The translations under genes and the position numbers were made by a program. Positions 17,390 through 25,560 of a DNA stretch of 64,000 bases are shown here, piece by piece. Each line of letters opens with the position of its first letter. Positions within the stretch are counted from its first letter, which is position 1. The notes under the pieces were generated by a model. It was not told the DNA's origin. It saw nothing but the letters and a program-made list of their open reading frames with translations, and searched no databases. The DNA comes from Pseudoduganella lutea (GTDB taxonomy: Bacteria > Pseudomonadota > Gammaproteobacteria > Burkholderiales > Burkholderiaceae_D). Location: assembly GCF_004209755.1 (NCBI RefSeq), contig NZ_CP035913.1, positions 5,208,001 to 5,272,000 on the forward strand. Reading direction: 5' to 3'.

Positions 17390-18157
17390 CTATTTACCCC
17401 ATTCAGGGCCGCCATCGGTCGCGGTCTGTCCGCCGTCGACCGGCAATGCCGCGCCGGTGATGAACTTCGCCTCGTCGCTGGCCAGGAAGGCAATCGCCGC
17501 GGCGACCTCCGCCGGTTCGCCCGCACGCCTGAGCGGAATCCGTTCCCAGGCTTTCTCCAGCAGGGCCTCGTCCTCCATGATCTCGCTGACCATGTCGGTG
17601 ACCGTGAGTCCCGGGCAAACCGTGTTGGCCCGCACGCCGGCCTTGCCGGCATCGCAGGCGACCGAGCGTGTCAGGTTTGCCACCGCCGCCTTCGCCGCGC
17701 AGTAGGCCGCATGGCTCCAGCCGCCACCCAGCGACGACACCGACCCCACATTGACGACCGAACCCTGGGTTTTTTCCAGATGCGGCAGGGCGGCGCGGAT
17801 CATGTAGAACACGCTGTCCAGGTCGGCGCCGATACAGGTGCGCCAGGTCTCGTCATCCGTTTCCGCGACGCTGCCCACAATGTTCGCACCGGCGTTGTTG
17901 ACCAGTGTGTCGAGCCGGCCGAATCGTTCCACCGCTGCTGCGACGAGCTTTGCGCATTCGCCGCTGTTCGAGACGTCGGCCGCCACGGCCAGCGTCCGGT
18001 CGGCCGGCAGTTCCGCCACGAGCTTGTGCAGCTTGTCCGCATTGCGGCCGGCAATGACGACCCTTGCGCCTTCGTCACTGAAGCGCTTTGCCGCCGCGGC
18101 GCCGATGCCGGAGCTGCCGCCGGTGACCAGTACAACCTTCCCGTCGAATCGTTGCAT
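17390..18157 (-). CDS. SDR family oxidoreductase
   Basis: A 255-residue classical SDR starting at MQRFDGKVVL, with AAGGAGGACATC just upstream, which rules out the longer frame. Motifs: TGGSSGIGAAAAKRFSDEGA, NNAGANIVG, VNVGSVSSLGGG with the catalytic Ser, YCAAKAAV and AALPVDGG near the C-terminus. It is the last gene of a probable minus-strand operon: ABM monooxygenase, then SDR 18213-19052, then this gene 55 bp on. It converges on AraC paralogue 3. Confidence 0.93.
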   Translation of the reverse strand: MQRFDGKVVLVTGGSSGIGAAAAKRFSDEGARVVIAGRNADKLHKLVAELPADRTLAVAADVSNSGECAKLVAAAVERFGRLDTLVNNAGANIVGSVAETDDETWRTCIGADLDSVFYMIRAALPHLEKTQGSVVNVGSVSSLGGGWSHAAYCAAKAAVANLTRSVACDAGKAGVRANTVCPGLTVTDMVSEIMEDEALLEKAWERIPLRRAGEPAEVAAAIAFLASDEAKFITGAALPVDGGQTATDGGPEWGK

Positions 18158-18212
18158 GATGTCCTCCTTGTGAAATGTCGCTAAGTCATGTGGAAAAATC
18201 AGTCTTGCGGAA

Positions 18213-19052
18213 TCAGTCCTGCGGGAAGTCGGCGCCACGCGCGACCGATTCCCAGTCGATGAAGTCGCGCCGCAGCGTCTCCAGCCGTTTCAGCGCCTCA
18301 TCCACCGCTTCGTTGCCGAGCAACAGGCGGCCGGGAGGCCGTTCGGCTTCGACCGCGGCGGCAATCGCCCGTGCCGCCCGTGCCGGATCGCCAGCCTGGT
18401 GGCCGACCGATTCCCGGTAGGCGCGCCGTGCCGCGCCCGCGGTCGCGTCGTAGTCGGCGATGGTCGACTCGGGCTCGGCCGAAGCACCGGCCCACTCGGT
18501 GCGGAAGGCGCTCGGTTCGACCGTCATCACGTGGATGCCGAGCGGCGCGAGTTCCGTGCGCAATGCGTCGGACAGGCCTTCGACGGCGAACTTGCTGGCG
18601 CAGTAATAGCCGACGGCCGGATAGCCGATGAAGCCACCGACGGACGTGAGGTTGACGATCGTGCCGCTGCGACGCTGGCGCAGGTGAGGCAGCAGCGCAT
18701 GGATGGTGCGTGCGGTGCCGAAGAAGTTCACCTCGAACATCGCGCGCACGTCGTCCTCGTCGCTCTCCTCGGCAGCCGCGAAGTAGCCGGTGCCGGCGTT
18801 GTTGACGAGGACGTCGACATGACCGAAGCGTTCGAGCGCCGCGGCCACGCAACGCTCGACGCTGGCCGCTTCGGTCACGTCCATCGGCAGCAGCAGCGCG
18901 TTCGGACGGTCCTTGAATTCTTCCAGCTGTTCCGGCTTGCGCGCGGTCGCGACGACGCAGCGGCCGCTGTCGAGAAGGTGGCTGGCCAGGCTCCGGCCGA
19001 AGCCCGTCGAGCAGCCGGTGATCAGCCAGACCTGGGTGGCGTGCTGGTTCAT
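18213..19052 (-). CDS. SDR family NAD(P)-dependent oxidoreductase
   Basis: A 279-residue member of the SDR group annotated as 'oxidoreductase/short-chain dehydrogenase' with the TGCSTGFGRSLASHLLDSG cofactor motif (about residues 12-30). NNAGTGYFAAAEE, VNLTSVGGFIGYP and YCASKFAVEGLSDALRTELA follow. The start MNQHATQ has GAGG 6 nt upstream. The upstream ABM gene ends only 10 bp away, so the two are cotranscribed. The substrate is unknown. Confidence 0.93.
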   Translation of the reverse strand: MNQHATQVWLITGCSTGFGRSLASHLLDSGRCVVATARKPEQLEEFKDRPNALLLPMDVTEAASVERCVAAALERFGHVDVLVNNAGTGYFAAAEESDEDDVRAMFEVNFFGTARTIHALLPHLRQRRSGTIVNLTSVGGFIGYPAVGYYCASKFAVEGLSDALRTELAPLGIHVMTVEPSAFRTEWAGASAEPESTIADYDATAGAARRAYRESVGHQAGDPARAARAIAAAVEAERPPGRLLLGNEAVDEALKRLETLRRDFIDWESVARGADFPQD

Positions 19053-19062
19053 GGTGGCCTCC

Positions 19063-19386
19063 TCAGATCGGTCTGGTTTGTTCGCCGGTATCCCGCGAAC
19101 GCAGTGTGTAGCTGCGCAGGTCCGGCTCGCCGTCGCACAGGTCCGGCACGGCGGCAAGGAACTGCGTGACATACGGCGTGCTCATGTGAAAGTCGAAATC
19201 GCCGCGCGAGCGCCATTGCTCGAACACCAGCCAGGTGTCGGGCGCGTCGATGGCCTGGCAGATGTCGTATTGCACATTGCCGGGTTCGGCGCGGCTTTGG
19301 GGTACGAGGGACAGCAGCGCGCTGCCCAATGCGGCCGACTGGCCCGGCCGCGCATGGAAAGAGGCGACGTTGATCAGGGTACTCAT
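19063..19386 (-). CDS. Antibiotic biosynthesis monooxygenase (ABM) domain protein
   Basis: A 107-residue single-domain dimeric alpha/beta barrel protein: INVASFHARPGQSAALGSAL, EPGNVQYDICQ and TWLVFEQWRSRGDFDFHMST are the standard ABM segments. The start at MSTLIN is set by AAGGAGAATCCC. ABM proteins include cofactor-free quinol monooxygenases such as YgiN, which would fit the quinone-redox theme of the neighbouring genes. It is first in the operon with two SDR genes. Confidence 0.9.
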   Translation of the reverse strand: MSTLINVASFHARPGQSAALGSALLSLVPQSRAEPGNVQYDICQAIDAPDTWLVFEQWRSRGDFDFHMSTPYVTQFLAAVPDLCDGEPDLRSYTLRSRDTGEQTRPI

Positions 19387-19630
19387 GGGATTCTCCTTGG
19401 TGGTTGACCGTGGAGACATCTTGCCGCCGCGCCTTGGCGCTGTCCGTCGCGCGTTTGCGCGTGGTGTCGTGAATTTGCGGCGCCAATGCGCCGCACCTGT
19501 CGATGGAAACGATCTAAGGGGCGTATGGATCAGCGCGAGAGGATGAGGCAATCGAAAGCGACGAAACGGCATCGTGCGCGCCGGCCCGGGCACCTACACT
19601 TTGCTTCATTCGACACCACGGGAGATGATC

Positions 19631-19933
19631 ATGGATGACACGGCATTCGACACGAAAGGCGCGGCGGGTCACGGCAATCGGGAGCAATCGCCGCAAGGTC
19701 CCGGCCATCCCTATGCCGGGGTGTGGGTCACGGCGGACGGCTACATCCGCCATGAACTGCTGGCGAACGGCCGCTACGACGAAGCGCGCGGCCGCCGGCG
19801 CAGCGCATACCGGGGCCGTTATTGGATCGTGGATGACCACATCGAATATCTGGATGACACGGGATTTACCGCCGACGGCGATTTCCGCGGCGGTGTGCTG
19901 TATCACGCCGGCATGGTGCTGTACCGCGAATAG
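19631..19933 (+). CDS. Atu4866-domain protein
   Basis: A 100-residue protein. The segment HPYAGVWVTADGYIRHELL followed by NGRYDEARGRRRSAYRGRYW, IEYLDDTGFTADGDF and GVLYHAGMVLYRE is the conserved Atu4866 domain, named after an Agrobacterium structural-genomics protein of unknown function. GGGAG lies 6 nt before the chosen ATG. In other bacteria such genes sit beside SDR and AraC genes, as here. It ends 16 bp from the convergent flavin reductase gene. Confidence 0.88.
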   Translation: MDDTAFDTKGAAGHGNREQSPQGPGHPYAGVWVTADGYIRHELLANGRYDEARGRRRSAYRGRYWIVDDHIEYLDDTGFTADGDFRGGVLYHAGMVLYRE

Positions 19934-19949
19934 GAATGATCCGGCGCGC

Positions 19950-20507
19950 TCACTTGTCCATCAGGTAGCGCCAGCGCGTCATGTGGCGGCCCATGTCGAC
20001 GGTGTCGCCGTCGACGATGAACCGGCCATCGCCCGCATGGTGGATCAGGCGCCGCTCGGCGCGCGTGTCGTCGATACGGATGCGCGTCACTTCGAGGATG
20101 AACATGCTGTAGCGATCCACCATCGATGCATCGGCGACGCGGCACTCCAGGTTCGCCAGGCACTCGCGAATCAACGGCGCCGCCACCGTCCTGGCGCGCT
20201 GCGCGGTCAAGCCGAACCCGGCGAACTTGTCGACATCGACACCGGAGCAGTTGCCGATCTTCGTCACCACCTCGGCCAGGTCCACGGTCGGCACGGCAAG
20301 CACGCATTCGCCGGTTTCCTGCAAGGTCTCGAAGCTGTGGTCCCACGGGCCGATCACGCAGGCCACCAGCGGTGGCTCGTGCTGCAGCATCATGTGAAAA
20401 CCCAGCGTCATCACATTGTGCTGCTCGTCATTGCCGGTCGAGACCAGCAATATCGGCCCGGACTCCAGTAGGCGATAGGCGGTCGAAGGGGGAAGGTCCT
20501 TGTACAT
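19950..20507 (-). CDS. Flavin reductase family protein
   Basis: A 185-residue FMN-binding split-barrel protein: GPILLVSTGNDEQHNVMTLGF, PPLVACVIGPWDHSFETLQET, then ECVLAVPTVDLAEVVTKIGN and LANLECRVADASMVDRYSMF. The start MYKDLPPS has GGAG 8 nt upstream; earlier in-frame starts lack this. Members reduce flavins with NAD(P)H or bind FMN. It lies between the Atu4866 gene and the pirin gene; pirin is about 200 bp upstream on the same strand. Confidence 0.9.
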   Translation of the reverse strand: MYKDLPPSTAYRLLESGPILLVSTGNDEQHNVMTLGFHMMLQHEPPLVACVIGPWDHSFETLQETGECVLAVPTVDLAEVVTKIGNCSGVDVDKFAGFGLTAQRARTVAAPLIRECLANLECRVADASMVDRYSMFILEVTRIRIDDTRAERRLIHHAGDGRFIVDGDTVDMGRHMTRWRYLMDK

Positions 20508-20712
20508 GGCTGTTCTCCGCATGCGTTGGTGAGCCGCCATGGTGCCGCCTTCGCGCGGCACGGTCAGTCGTGTGCTTGCGGGAACTGTCGGGGATTTGCT
20601 GCCTGTCGGGCGACAGGTGCCGGCCAGCGCCAGTGGGCGTGGAACGGCGATGAGACGCGCCGCCCGAAGGCGGCGCGGCTTGTTTGCCGTCCGGCGATGC
20701 GACCGGAAGGAC

Positions 20713-21558
20713 TTACATCGCGCCAGCGGCCCGCAGCTCCGCACCGATGCGGGCAATCTCCGCTTCGCCCCGGACCAGCGCCGCGTGGCTGGTATGCACC
20801 GAGTAGTAGCCCGTCACCAGCTCGTGCGGGTGTTTCGGCGCCGAACCCAGTACGAAGTCGGTTGCGCCCCGCGCGGTGAACACCAGTTCCCCGCCGCCTT
20901 CCTCGAGCACGGCCACTTCCCGTTCCAGCGTGGTGCCCGCCGTGTCGACGGCGCCGCGGCCGACCGCGACCCAGGCCACGTCATGGCCCGCCGGCGGCTG
21001 GTAGCGCCATGTCTCGCCGTCGCGCAGCGTTACGTGCAGGTAGTTGATCGGGGCACGCGGGCGGATCGCGCTGCTCGCCGTGCCGTACTGCCCGATCACC
21101 ACGCGCGCCGGCCCATCCGACTGCACGTGTTCCGGGGCCAGGTAGATGCTCTGGGTCGGGCCGTTCTCGTCTTCGGGGGGCAGCGCAAGCCACAGCTGGA
21201 AGCCCGTCACGCCGCCGCCATCGGCCGGCCCGCCCTCGTGCCACACACCGCCGCCGGCACGCATCCATTCGATGCCGCCGACGGGCAGCACGCCGCGGCT
21301 GCCGGTGGTTTCGCGGTACTCGAGCGCGCCGTCGAGGATCACCGTCACGGTCGCGATGCCGGAGTGCGGGTGCATGCCCATCTTGTGGCGCGACGATTCG
21401 AGCTCGAACAGGTCGACGAAGACAAAAGGCTTGATCAGTTCGCCCAGGTCGCCGGGGCTGACGAAACGGGTCACGCCGCCGCGGCCACGGCCGCGCGTAC
21501 GGTGGACGATGCCGCGTTCGGCGGTGGCTGGATAAGCAATATCGACACGTGCATTCAT
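20713..21558 (-). CDS. Pirin family protein
   Basis: A 281-residue double-cupin pirin. The N-terminal cupin carries the metal-binding set HPHSGIATVTVILDG and, further on, EWMRAGGGVWHE, where the His/Glu ligands sit. The C-terminal domain includes NYLHVTLRDGETWRYQPPAG. The start MNARVDI has CAGGAG 6 nt upstream. Bacterial pirins are cytoplasmic and some show quercetinase activity or bind redox enzymes. It is divergent from a LysR gene, and the shared 24-bp motif at 21615-21638 lies between them. Confidence 0.95.
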   Translation of the reverse strand: MNARVDIAYPATAERGIVHRTRGRGRGGVTRFVSPGDLGELIKPFVFVDLFELESSRHKMGMHPHSGIATVTVILDGALEYRETTGSRGVLPVGGIEWMRAGGGVWHEGGPADGGGVTGFQLWLALPPEDENGPTQSIYLAPEHVQSDGPARVVIGQYGTASSAIRPRAPINYLHVTLRDGETWRYQPPAGHDVAWVAVGRGAVDTAGTTLEREVAVLEEGGGELVFTARGATDFVLGSAPKHPHELVTGYYSVHTSHAALVRGEAEIARIGAELRAAGAM

Positions 21559-21603
21559 GATGGATCTCCTGGTAGGTGTGAAGAAGTGGAGCCATCGTAG
21601 GCG

Positions 21604-21638
21604 TCGACAATCGATCTGGATAGCCGATATAATTCGAT
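21604..21638 (+). promoter_or_regulatory. LysR promoter overlapping the motif shared with the DoxX region
   Basis: TCGACA (21604-21609) and a perfect TATAAT (21628-21633), 18 bp apart, form a plausible sigma70 promoter for the LysR gene. The -10 lies inside a 24-bp sequence (21615-21638) that matches 3371-3394 at 20 of 24 positions. A regulator bound there would cover the LysR promoter, fitting autorepression with control of pirin on the other strand. Confidence 0.5.
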
Positions 21639-21662
21639 ACATTCAATCCAAGGAGTAGATGG

Positions 21663-22574
21663 ATGCTGGACGCATTGTCGCTGGACCAGTTGCGCACTTT
21701 TATCGCCGCCGCGGAAGAGGGCAGCTTTTCGGCCGCCGGCCGGCGCCTGCGCCGGGCCCAGTCGGTGGTCAGCCACACGCTGGCCAACCTGGAGCTGCAG
21801 GTGGGCTTCGCGCTGTTCGAGCGCACCGGGCGCTATCCGGTGCTGACGGAGCAGGGCCGGGCGCTGCTGGAAGGCGCGCGTGCCGCGGTGGGCAGCATGG
21901 ATGCGTTCAAGGCGCGCGCCCGCACGCTCGCCGAGGGGCTGGAGCCGGAGCTGGCGGTGGCGGTGGACGTCATGTTCCCGATCGCCACGCTTACGGCGGC
22001 CGTGCAGGCATTCCAGCAGCAGTTCCCGTCTACCCCGCTGCGCCTGCATGTGGAGGCGCTGGGCGCCGTCGTTCAGCCGCTGCTCGCGGGCCAGTGCCGC
22101 ATCGCCATCATCGGTTCCCTGCCGGACGTGCCGGCCGACTGCGTGTCGCAATACCTGCTCGAGGTAGGCGCCGTCACCGTAGTGGCGCCACAGCATCCGC
22201 TGGCGCGGGTCAAGGGTGTCGTATTGCGCGAGGCCGCCGGGCAGCACGTGCAGCTGGTGCTGACGGACCGCTCGGTGCTGACCGAGGGCCGCAATTTCGG
22301 TGTGCTGTCTGCCAGGACCTGGCGGCTGGCCGACCTGGGTGCCAAGCACGCGTTCCTGCGCGCGGGGCTCGGCTGGGGCCACATGCCGCTGCACATGGTC
22401 GAAGGCGACCTGCGCGACGGCACGCTGGTGCGCATCGCGCTCGAGACCAGTCCCACTGTGGGGCCGGGCTTTTCGATGCACGCGATCCACCGCAAGGACC
22501 TGCCGCCGGGGCCGGCGGGACGCTGGTTCGTCGAACGGCTGAAGGACAGCCGGCCGGGGCAGAACCAGTCGTAA
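21663..22574 (+). CDS. LysR-family transcriptional regulator
   Basis: A 303-residue LTTR with helix-turn-helix LDQLRTFIAAAEEGSFSAAG followed by RRLRRAQSVVSHTLANLELQ and a full effector domain (PELAVAVDVMFPIATL onward). AAGGAG lies 7 nt before the ATG. It is divergent from pirin, its probable target, and by the shared upstream motif may also control DoxX at 3.3 kb. It ends 4 bp from the convergent LysR gene. Confidence 0.93.
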   Translation: MLDALSLDQLRTFIAAAEEGSFSAAGRRLRRAQSVVSHTLANLELQVGFALFERTGRYPVLTEQGRALLEGARAAVGSMDAFKARARTLAEGLEPELAVAVDVMFPIATLTAAVQAFQQQFPSTPLRLHVEALGAVVQPLLAGQCRIAIIGSLPDVPADCVSQYLLEVGAVTVVAPQHPLARVKGVVLREAAGQHVQLVLTDRSVLTEGRNFGVLSARTWRLADLGAKHAFLRAGLGWGHMPLHMVEGDLRDGTLVRIALETSPTVGPGFSMHAIHRKDLPPGPAGRWFVERLKDSRPGQNQS

Positions 22575-22578
22575 CGGT

Positions 22579-23508
22579 TCAGCCGCGCGGTGGTCCGGGC
22601 GGCAGCGTGTACGGGCTGGCGCGGAACAGCTCGATCATCCAGTCGACGAACACCCGCACGCGCGCGCTCAGGTGGCGGTTGGCCGGGTAGACGATGCAGA
22701 TCGGCACATTCGGGCCGCGCCAGCCTTCCAGCACGGGCACCAGGGCGCCGCTGTCGACGTGGCGGCCGGAAATGAACGCGGGCGCGTACATGATGCCCAG
22801 GCCGGCCAGCGCGGCCGACAGCAGCGCGCCGCTCTCGTTCACGGAGACGAAGTGCCGCCCCTTCACCTCCACCGTTTCCTCGCCGCGCGCCAGCATGACC
22901 TGCTGCGCGCGGTTCGAACCGGCGTACACGTAGCGGATCATCGTGTGGTCCTGTTCCAGGTCGGCGGGGTGGGCGGGCATGCCGTGCGCTGCCAGGTAGG
23001 CCGGGCTGGCGCAGGCCACCTGCGGCAGGCTGCCCAGCTGGCGCGCGATCAGCGAGGGATCGGTGACGGTGCCGGCGCGGATCACGCAATCGACCCGTTC
23101 GCCCACCAGGTCCACGGGCCGGTCGCTGGCGCCGATGTCGATCTGCACGTCCGGATAGCGGGCATGGAACGCCGCCAGCGACGGGATCAGCAGCAGCGAG
23201 GCGATCGTGGTGCCCATGTCCACGCGCAGGCGTCCACGCGGATGGCTGCGGGCGCGCGCCAGCTCGTCTTCGACCTCGTCCCATTCCTCCACCAGCCGCA
23301 CCATGCGCTCGTAATACGCCGTGCCGTCGCTGGTGGGCGAGACACGCCGCGTGGTGCGGTTCAGCAGCTTGATGCGCAGGTGCGCCTCGAGCTGCTGCAC
23401 CAGCTTGGTGACGGTGTTGCGCGGCAGTTGCAGCGTGTCGGCGGCGCGGGCGAAGCTGCCCGTTTCCACGACGCGCAGGAAGGTGCGGACGGCAGTGAGG
23501 TTATCCAT
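22579..23508 (-). CDS. LysR-family transcriptional regulator
   Basis: A 309-residue LTTR of the large CrgA/DmlR-like group: MDNLTAVRTFLRVVETGSFA, AADTLQLPRNTVTKLVQQLE, LLNRTTRRVSPTSDG, and the effector domain GRLRVDMGTTIASLLLIPSL. The N-terminal MDxLxxxxxFxxVVExGSF pattern is family-typical, so the start is secure. It lies 115 bp downstream of an aldo/keto reductase gene on the same strand and may share its transcript. Confidence 0.93.
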   Translation of the reverse strand: MDNLTAVRTFLRVVETGSFARAADTLQLPRNTVTKLVQQLEAHLRIKLLNRTTRRVSPTSDGTAYYERMVRLVEEWDEVEDELARARSHPRGRLRVDMGTTIASLLLIPSLAAFHARYPDVQIDIGASDRPVDLVGERVDCVIRAGTVTDPSLIARQLGSLPQVACASPAYLAAHGMPAHPADLEQDHTMIRYVYAGSNRAQQVMLARGEETVEVKGRHFVSVNESGALLSAALAGLGIMYAPAFISGRHVDSGALVPVLEGWRGPNVPICIVYPANRHLSARVRVFVDWMIELFRASPYTLPPGPPRG

Positions 23509-23623
23509 CGGGTGGGTGGGTTCCTGGCGATCGTGATTGGCGTGAGCGCGATTATGGTGGGGATCGGCCGCGCCGGCAACGCCGGCGCTTCGATGGACTG
23601 TTGCCGCGCCGGCCCCTGCCGGC

Positions 23624-24604
23624 TCAGGCGTCCAGCCCCTTCATGCCTTCCTCGCTGTAGCGCTGGCCCGCCGCCATCCCCTGCGGCAGCGCAGCACCGA
23701 TCGCCGCCACCTCGGCCGGCGTCAACACCACGTCGACGGCGCCCAGGTTCTCGCGCAGGTAGGCCTCGCGCTTGGTGCCGGGAATCGGGATCACGTGCTC
23801 GCCCTGGGCCAGCAGCCAGGCCAGCGCCAGCTGGGCCGGCGTGCAGCCCTTGTCCGCCGCGAGCCGGCGCACCGTGTCGGCGATCTTCAGGTTTGCCCGC
23901 AGGTTGTCGCCCGTGAAGCGCGGGTTGAAGCTGCGGAAATCGTCCGGCGCCAGCTGCGTGGCGCTGTCGAATTTCCCGGTCAGGAAACCGCGGCCCAGCG
24001 GACTGTAGGCGCAAAAGGCCGTGCCCAGCGCCGCGCAGGCGGCCAGCAGCCCGTCCTCGGGATCGCGCGTCCACAGCGAATACTCGCTCTGCACCGCGGC
24101 GATCGGGTGCACGGCAGCGGCGCGGCGCAGCGTGGCCGGCGTCACTTCGCACAGGCCGATGGCGCGCACCTTGCCCGCGTCGACCAGGCCGGCCAGCGTG
24201 CCGATCGTTTCCTCCAGCGACGCGCCCGGATCGATGCGGTGCACGTAATACAGGTCGATCGTGTCGGTGCCCAACCGCGAAAGCGAGCCCTCGACGGCCT
24301 GGCGGATATAGGCCGGCGAGTTGTCGATGCGCCGCTCGTACCTGCCCGCTTCGCGCACGATGCCGAACTTGGTGGCGACCCGCACGTTGCCGCGGCGGCC
24401 GGCCAGGAAGTGGCCCAGCAGGCGCTCGTTGTCGCCGTTGCCGTACGATTCGGCCGTGTCGAACAGCGTGACGCCGGCGTCGTACGCCGCTTCCAGCGTG
24501 CGCAGCGACTGCGCCTCGTCGGTGGCGCCATAGAACTCGGACATGCCCATGCAGCCCAGGCCCAGCGCGGCAACGCGCATGTTTGCGATGGTGCGGTATT
24601 TCAT
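23624..24604 (-). CDS. Aldo/keto reductase
   Basis: A 326-residue AKR of the YajO/YhdN-like branch: LGLGCMGMSEFYG at residues 14-26, the catalytic Asp and Tyr in FDTAESYGNGDNE, Lys in VATKFGIVREAGRYE, and DLYYVHRIDPGASLEET with the catalytic His. The C-terminal HVIPIPGTKREAYLRENLGA binds NADP. It is a cytoplasmic NADPH-dependent carbonyl reductase of unknown substrate. A LysR gene follows on the same strand, and an XRE-cupin gene is divergent upstream. Confidence 0.94.
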   Translation of the reverse strand: MKYRTIANMRVAALGLGCMGMSEFYGATDEAQSLRTLEAAYDAGVTLFDTAESYGNGDNERLLGHFLAGRRGNVRVATKFGIVREAGRYERRIDNSPAYIRQAVEGSLSRLGTDTIDLYYVHRIDPGASLEETIGTLAGLVDAGKVRAIGLCEVTPATLRRAAAVHPIAAVQSEYSLWTRDPEDGLLAACAALGTAFCAYSPLGRGFLTGKFDSATQLAPDDFRSFNPRFTGDNLRANLKIADTVRRLAADKGCTPAQLALAWLLAQGEHVIPIPGTKREAYLRENLGAVDVVLTPAEVAAIGAALPQGMAAGQRYSEEGMKGLDA

Positions 24605-24714
24605 GTGGTCCTCCCGTTGGTGTGGATGGGCCCATCATGGGCCGGGCCGTCTTCGGTGTCCGGCGGCCCGTTGCGGCGGCTGTCGGAATTTTGCTGCCGG
24701 CGCAACCGCACGGA

Positions 24715-24751
24715 TTTCCACGTTTGAAAAAGCGGTTTTCCGATCCCGCAA
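24715..24751. promoter_or_regulatory. Operator pair upstream of the XRE-cupin gene (TTTC-N7-GAAA)
   Basis: 24715-24729 is a perfect TTTC-N7-GAAA (TTTCCACGTTTGAAA). 24737-24751 is a second copy with one change (TTTC-N7-GCAA), 22 bp on. The pair lies 55 bp before the XRE-cupin start. The same paired pattern precedes the dehydrogenase, TonB and S12 genes, so this is probably the autoregulatory site of that protein. Confidence 0.6.
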
Positions 24752-24805
24752 ATTTCCATGCCGTCTATGGTATCGTTGGATTTTCCATCGCAGAAGAAAA
24801 CTCTG

Positions 24806-25453
24806 ATGAGCAAGAGTACGAACCCAGCCAGCCCTGCCAGCCCGGCTGGCGAGCTCGGCAAATCGCTGCGCGAGCTGCGCAAGCAGCGCGGCATGACGCT
24901 GAGCGAAGCCAGCGAGCGCGCCGGCCTGCCGGTGTCCACGCTGTCCAAGATCGAGAACAACCGCATGTCGGTCAGCTACGACAAGATGCTGCGCATCTCG
25001 CGCGCGCTGGGCGTGGACATCGGCCAGCTGTTCTCCCCGGAACCGTCGGTCGCGCCGCCGGCCGGGCCCGCGCCCAGCGGGCGGCGCAGCATCACGCGCG
25101 CCGGCAGCGGCTATGCGATCGAAACATCGAACTACGCGCACCTGTATCCGGCGGCGGACCTGCTGAACAAGCGCATCGTGCCCATCATCGCCGACATCCG
25201 CGCGCGCACGCTGAAGGAGTTCGGCGAACTGATCCGCCATCCCGGCGAGGAATACGCCTATGTACTGGAAGGCACCGTGGAACTCCACACGGAACTGTAT
25301 GCGCCCGTGCGGCTGGCGCAGGGCGATTCGATCTACTTCGACAGCGGCATGGGCCATGCCTACCTGGCCGTCGGCGACGGTGCCTGCCGGGTGTTGTCGA
25401 TCTGCTCGGGCGATGCCGAACACCTGATCGAATCGCGTCCCGACCTCCTGTAA
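24806..25453 (+). CDS. XRE-family regulator with C-terminal cupin sensor domain
   Basis: A 215-residue protein: N-terminal XRE helix-turn-helix (GELGKSLRELRKQRGMTLSE, ASERAGLPVSTLSKIENNRMSVS, about residues 15-62), a Pro/Ala-rich linker, and a C-terminal cupin_2 domain (RHPGEEYAYVLEGTVELHTEL, VRLAQGDSIYFDSGMGHAYLA). This HTH-cupin architecture is that of PuuR-like regulators of amine and amino-acid catabolism. MSKSTNP was chosen as start; a codon 48 bp upstream is possible. Paired palindromes precede this gene and three nearby transcription units, so it is the likely master regulator of the 25.5-33.7 kb genes. Confidence 0.93.
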   Translation: MSKSTNPASPASPAGELGKSLRELRKQRGMTLSEASERAGLPVSTLSKIENNRMSVSYDKMLRISRALGVDIGQLFSPEPSVAPPAGPAPSGRRSITRAGSGYAIETSNYAHLYPAADLLNKRIVPIIADIRARTLKEFGELIRHPGEEYAYVLEGTVELHTELYAPVRLAQGDSIYFDSGMGHAYLAVGDGACRVLSICSGDAEHLIESRPDLL

Positions 25454-25516
25454 ATACACGCTCCAGATGCCGGGCAGGCACGCCGTGCTTGCCAGCGGAT
25501 GCCCGCGTACCCTATA

Positions 25517-25549
25517 TTTCAAATATGGAAAAACTTTCTTAATTTGAAA
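25517..25549. promoter_or_regulatory. Operator pair upstream of the D-amino-acid dehydrogenase-like gene
   Basis: Two perfect TTTC-N7-GAAA copies: 25517-25531 (TTTCAAATATGGAAA) and 25535-25549 (TTTCTTAATTTGAAA), 18 bp apart start to start. The second ends 11 bp before the ATG and abuts the GGAGG ribosome site, so a bound protein should block expression. Confidence 0.65.
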
Positions 25550-25560
25550 ATGGAGGTGCA

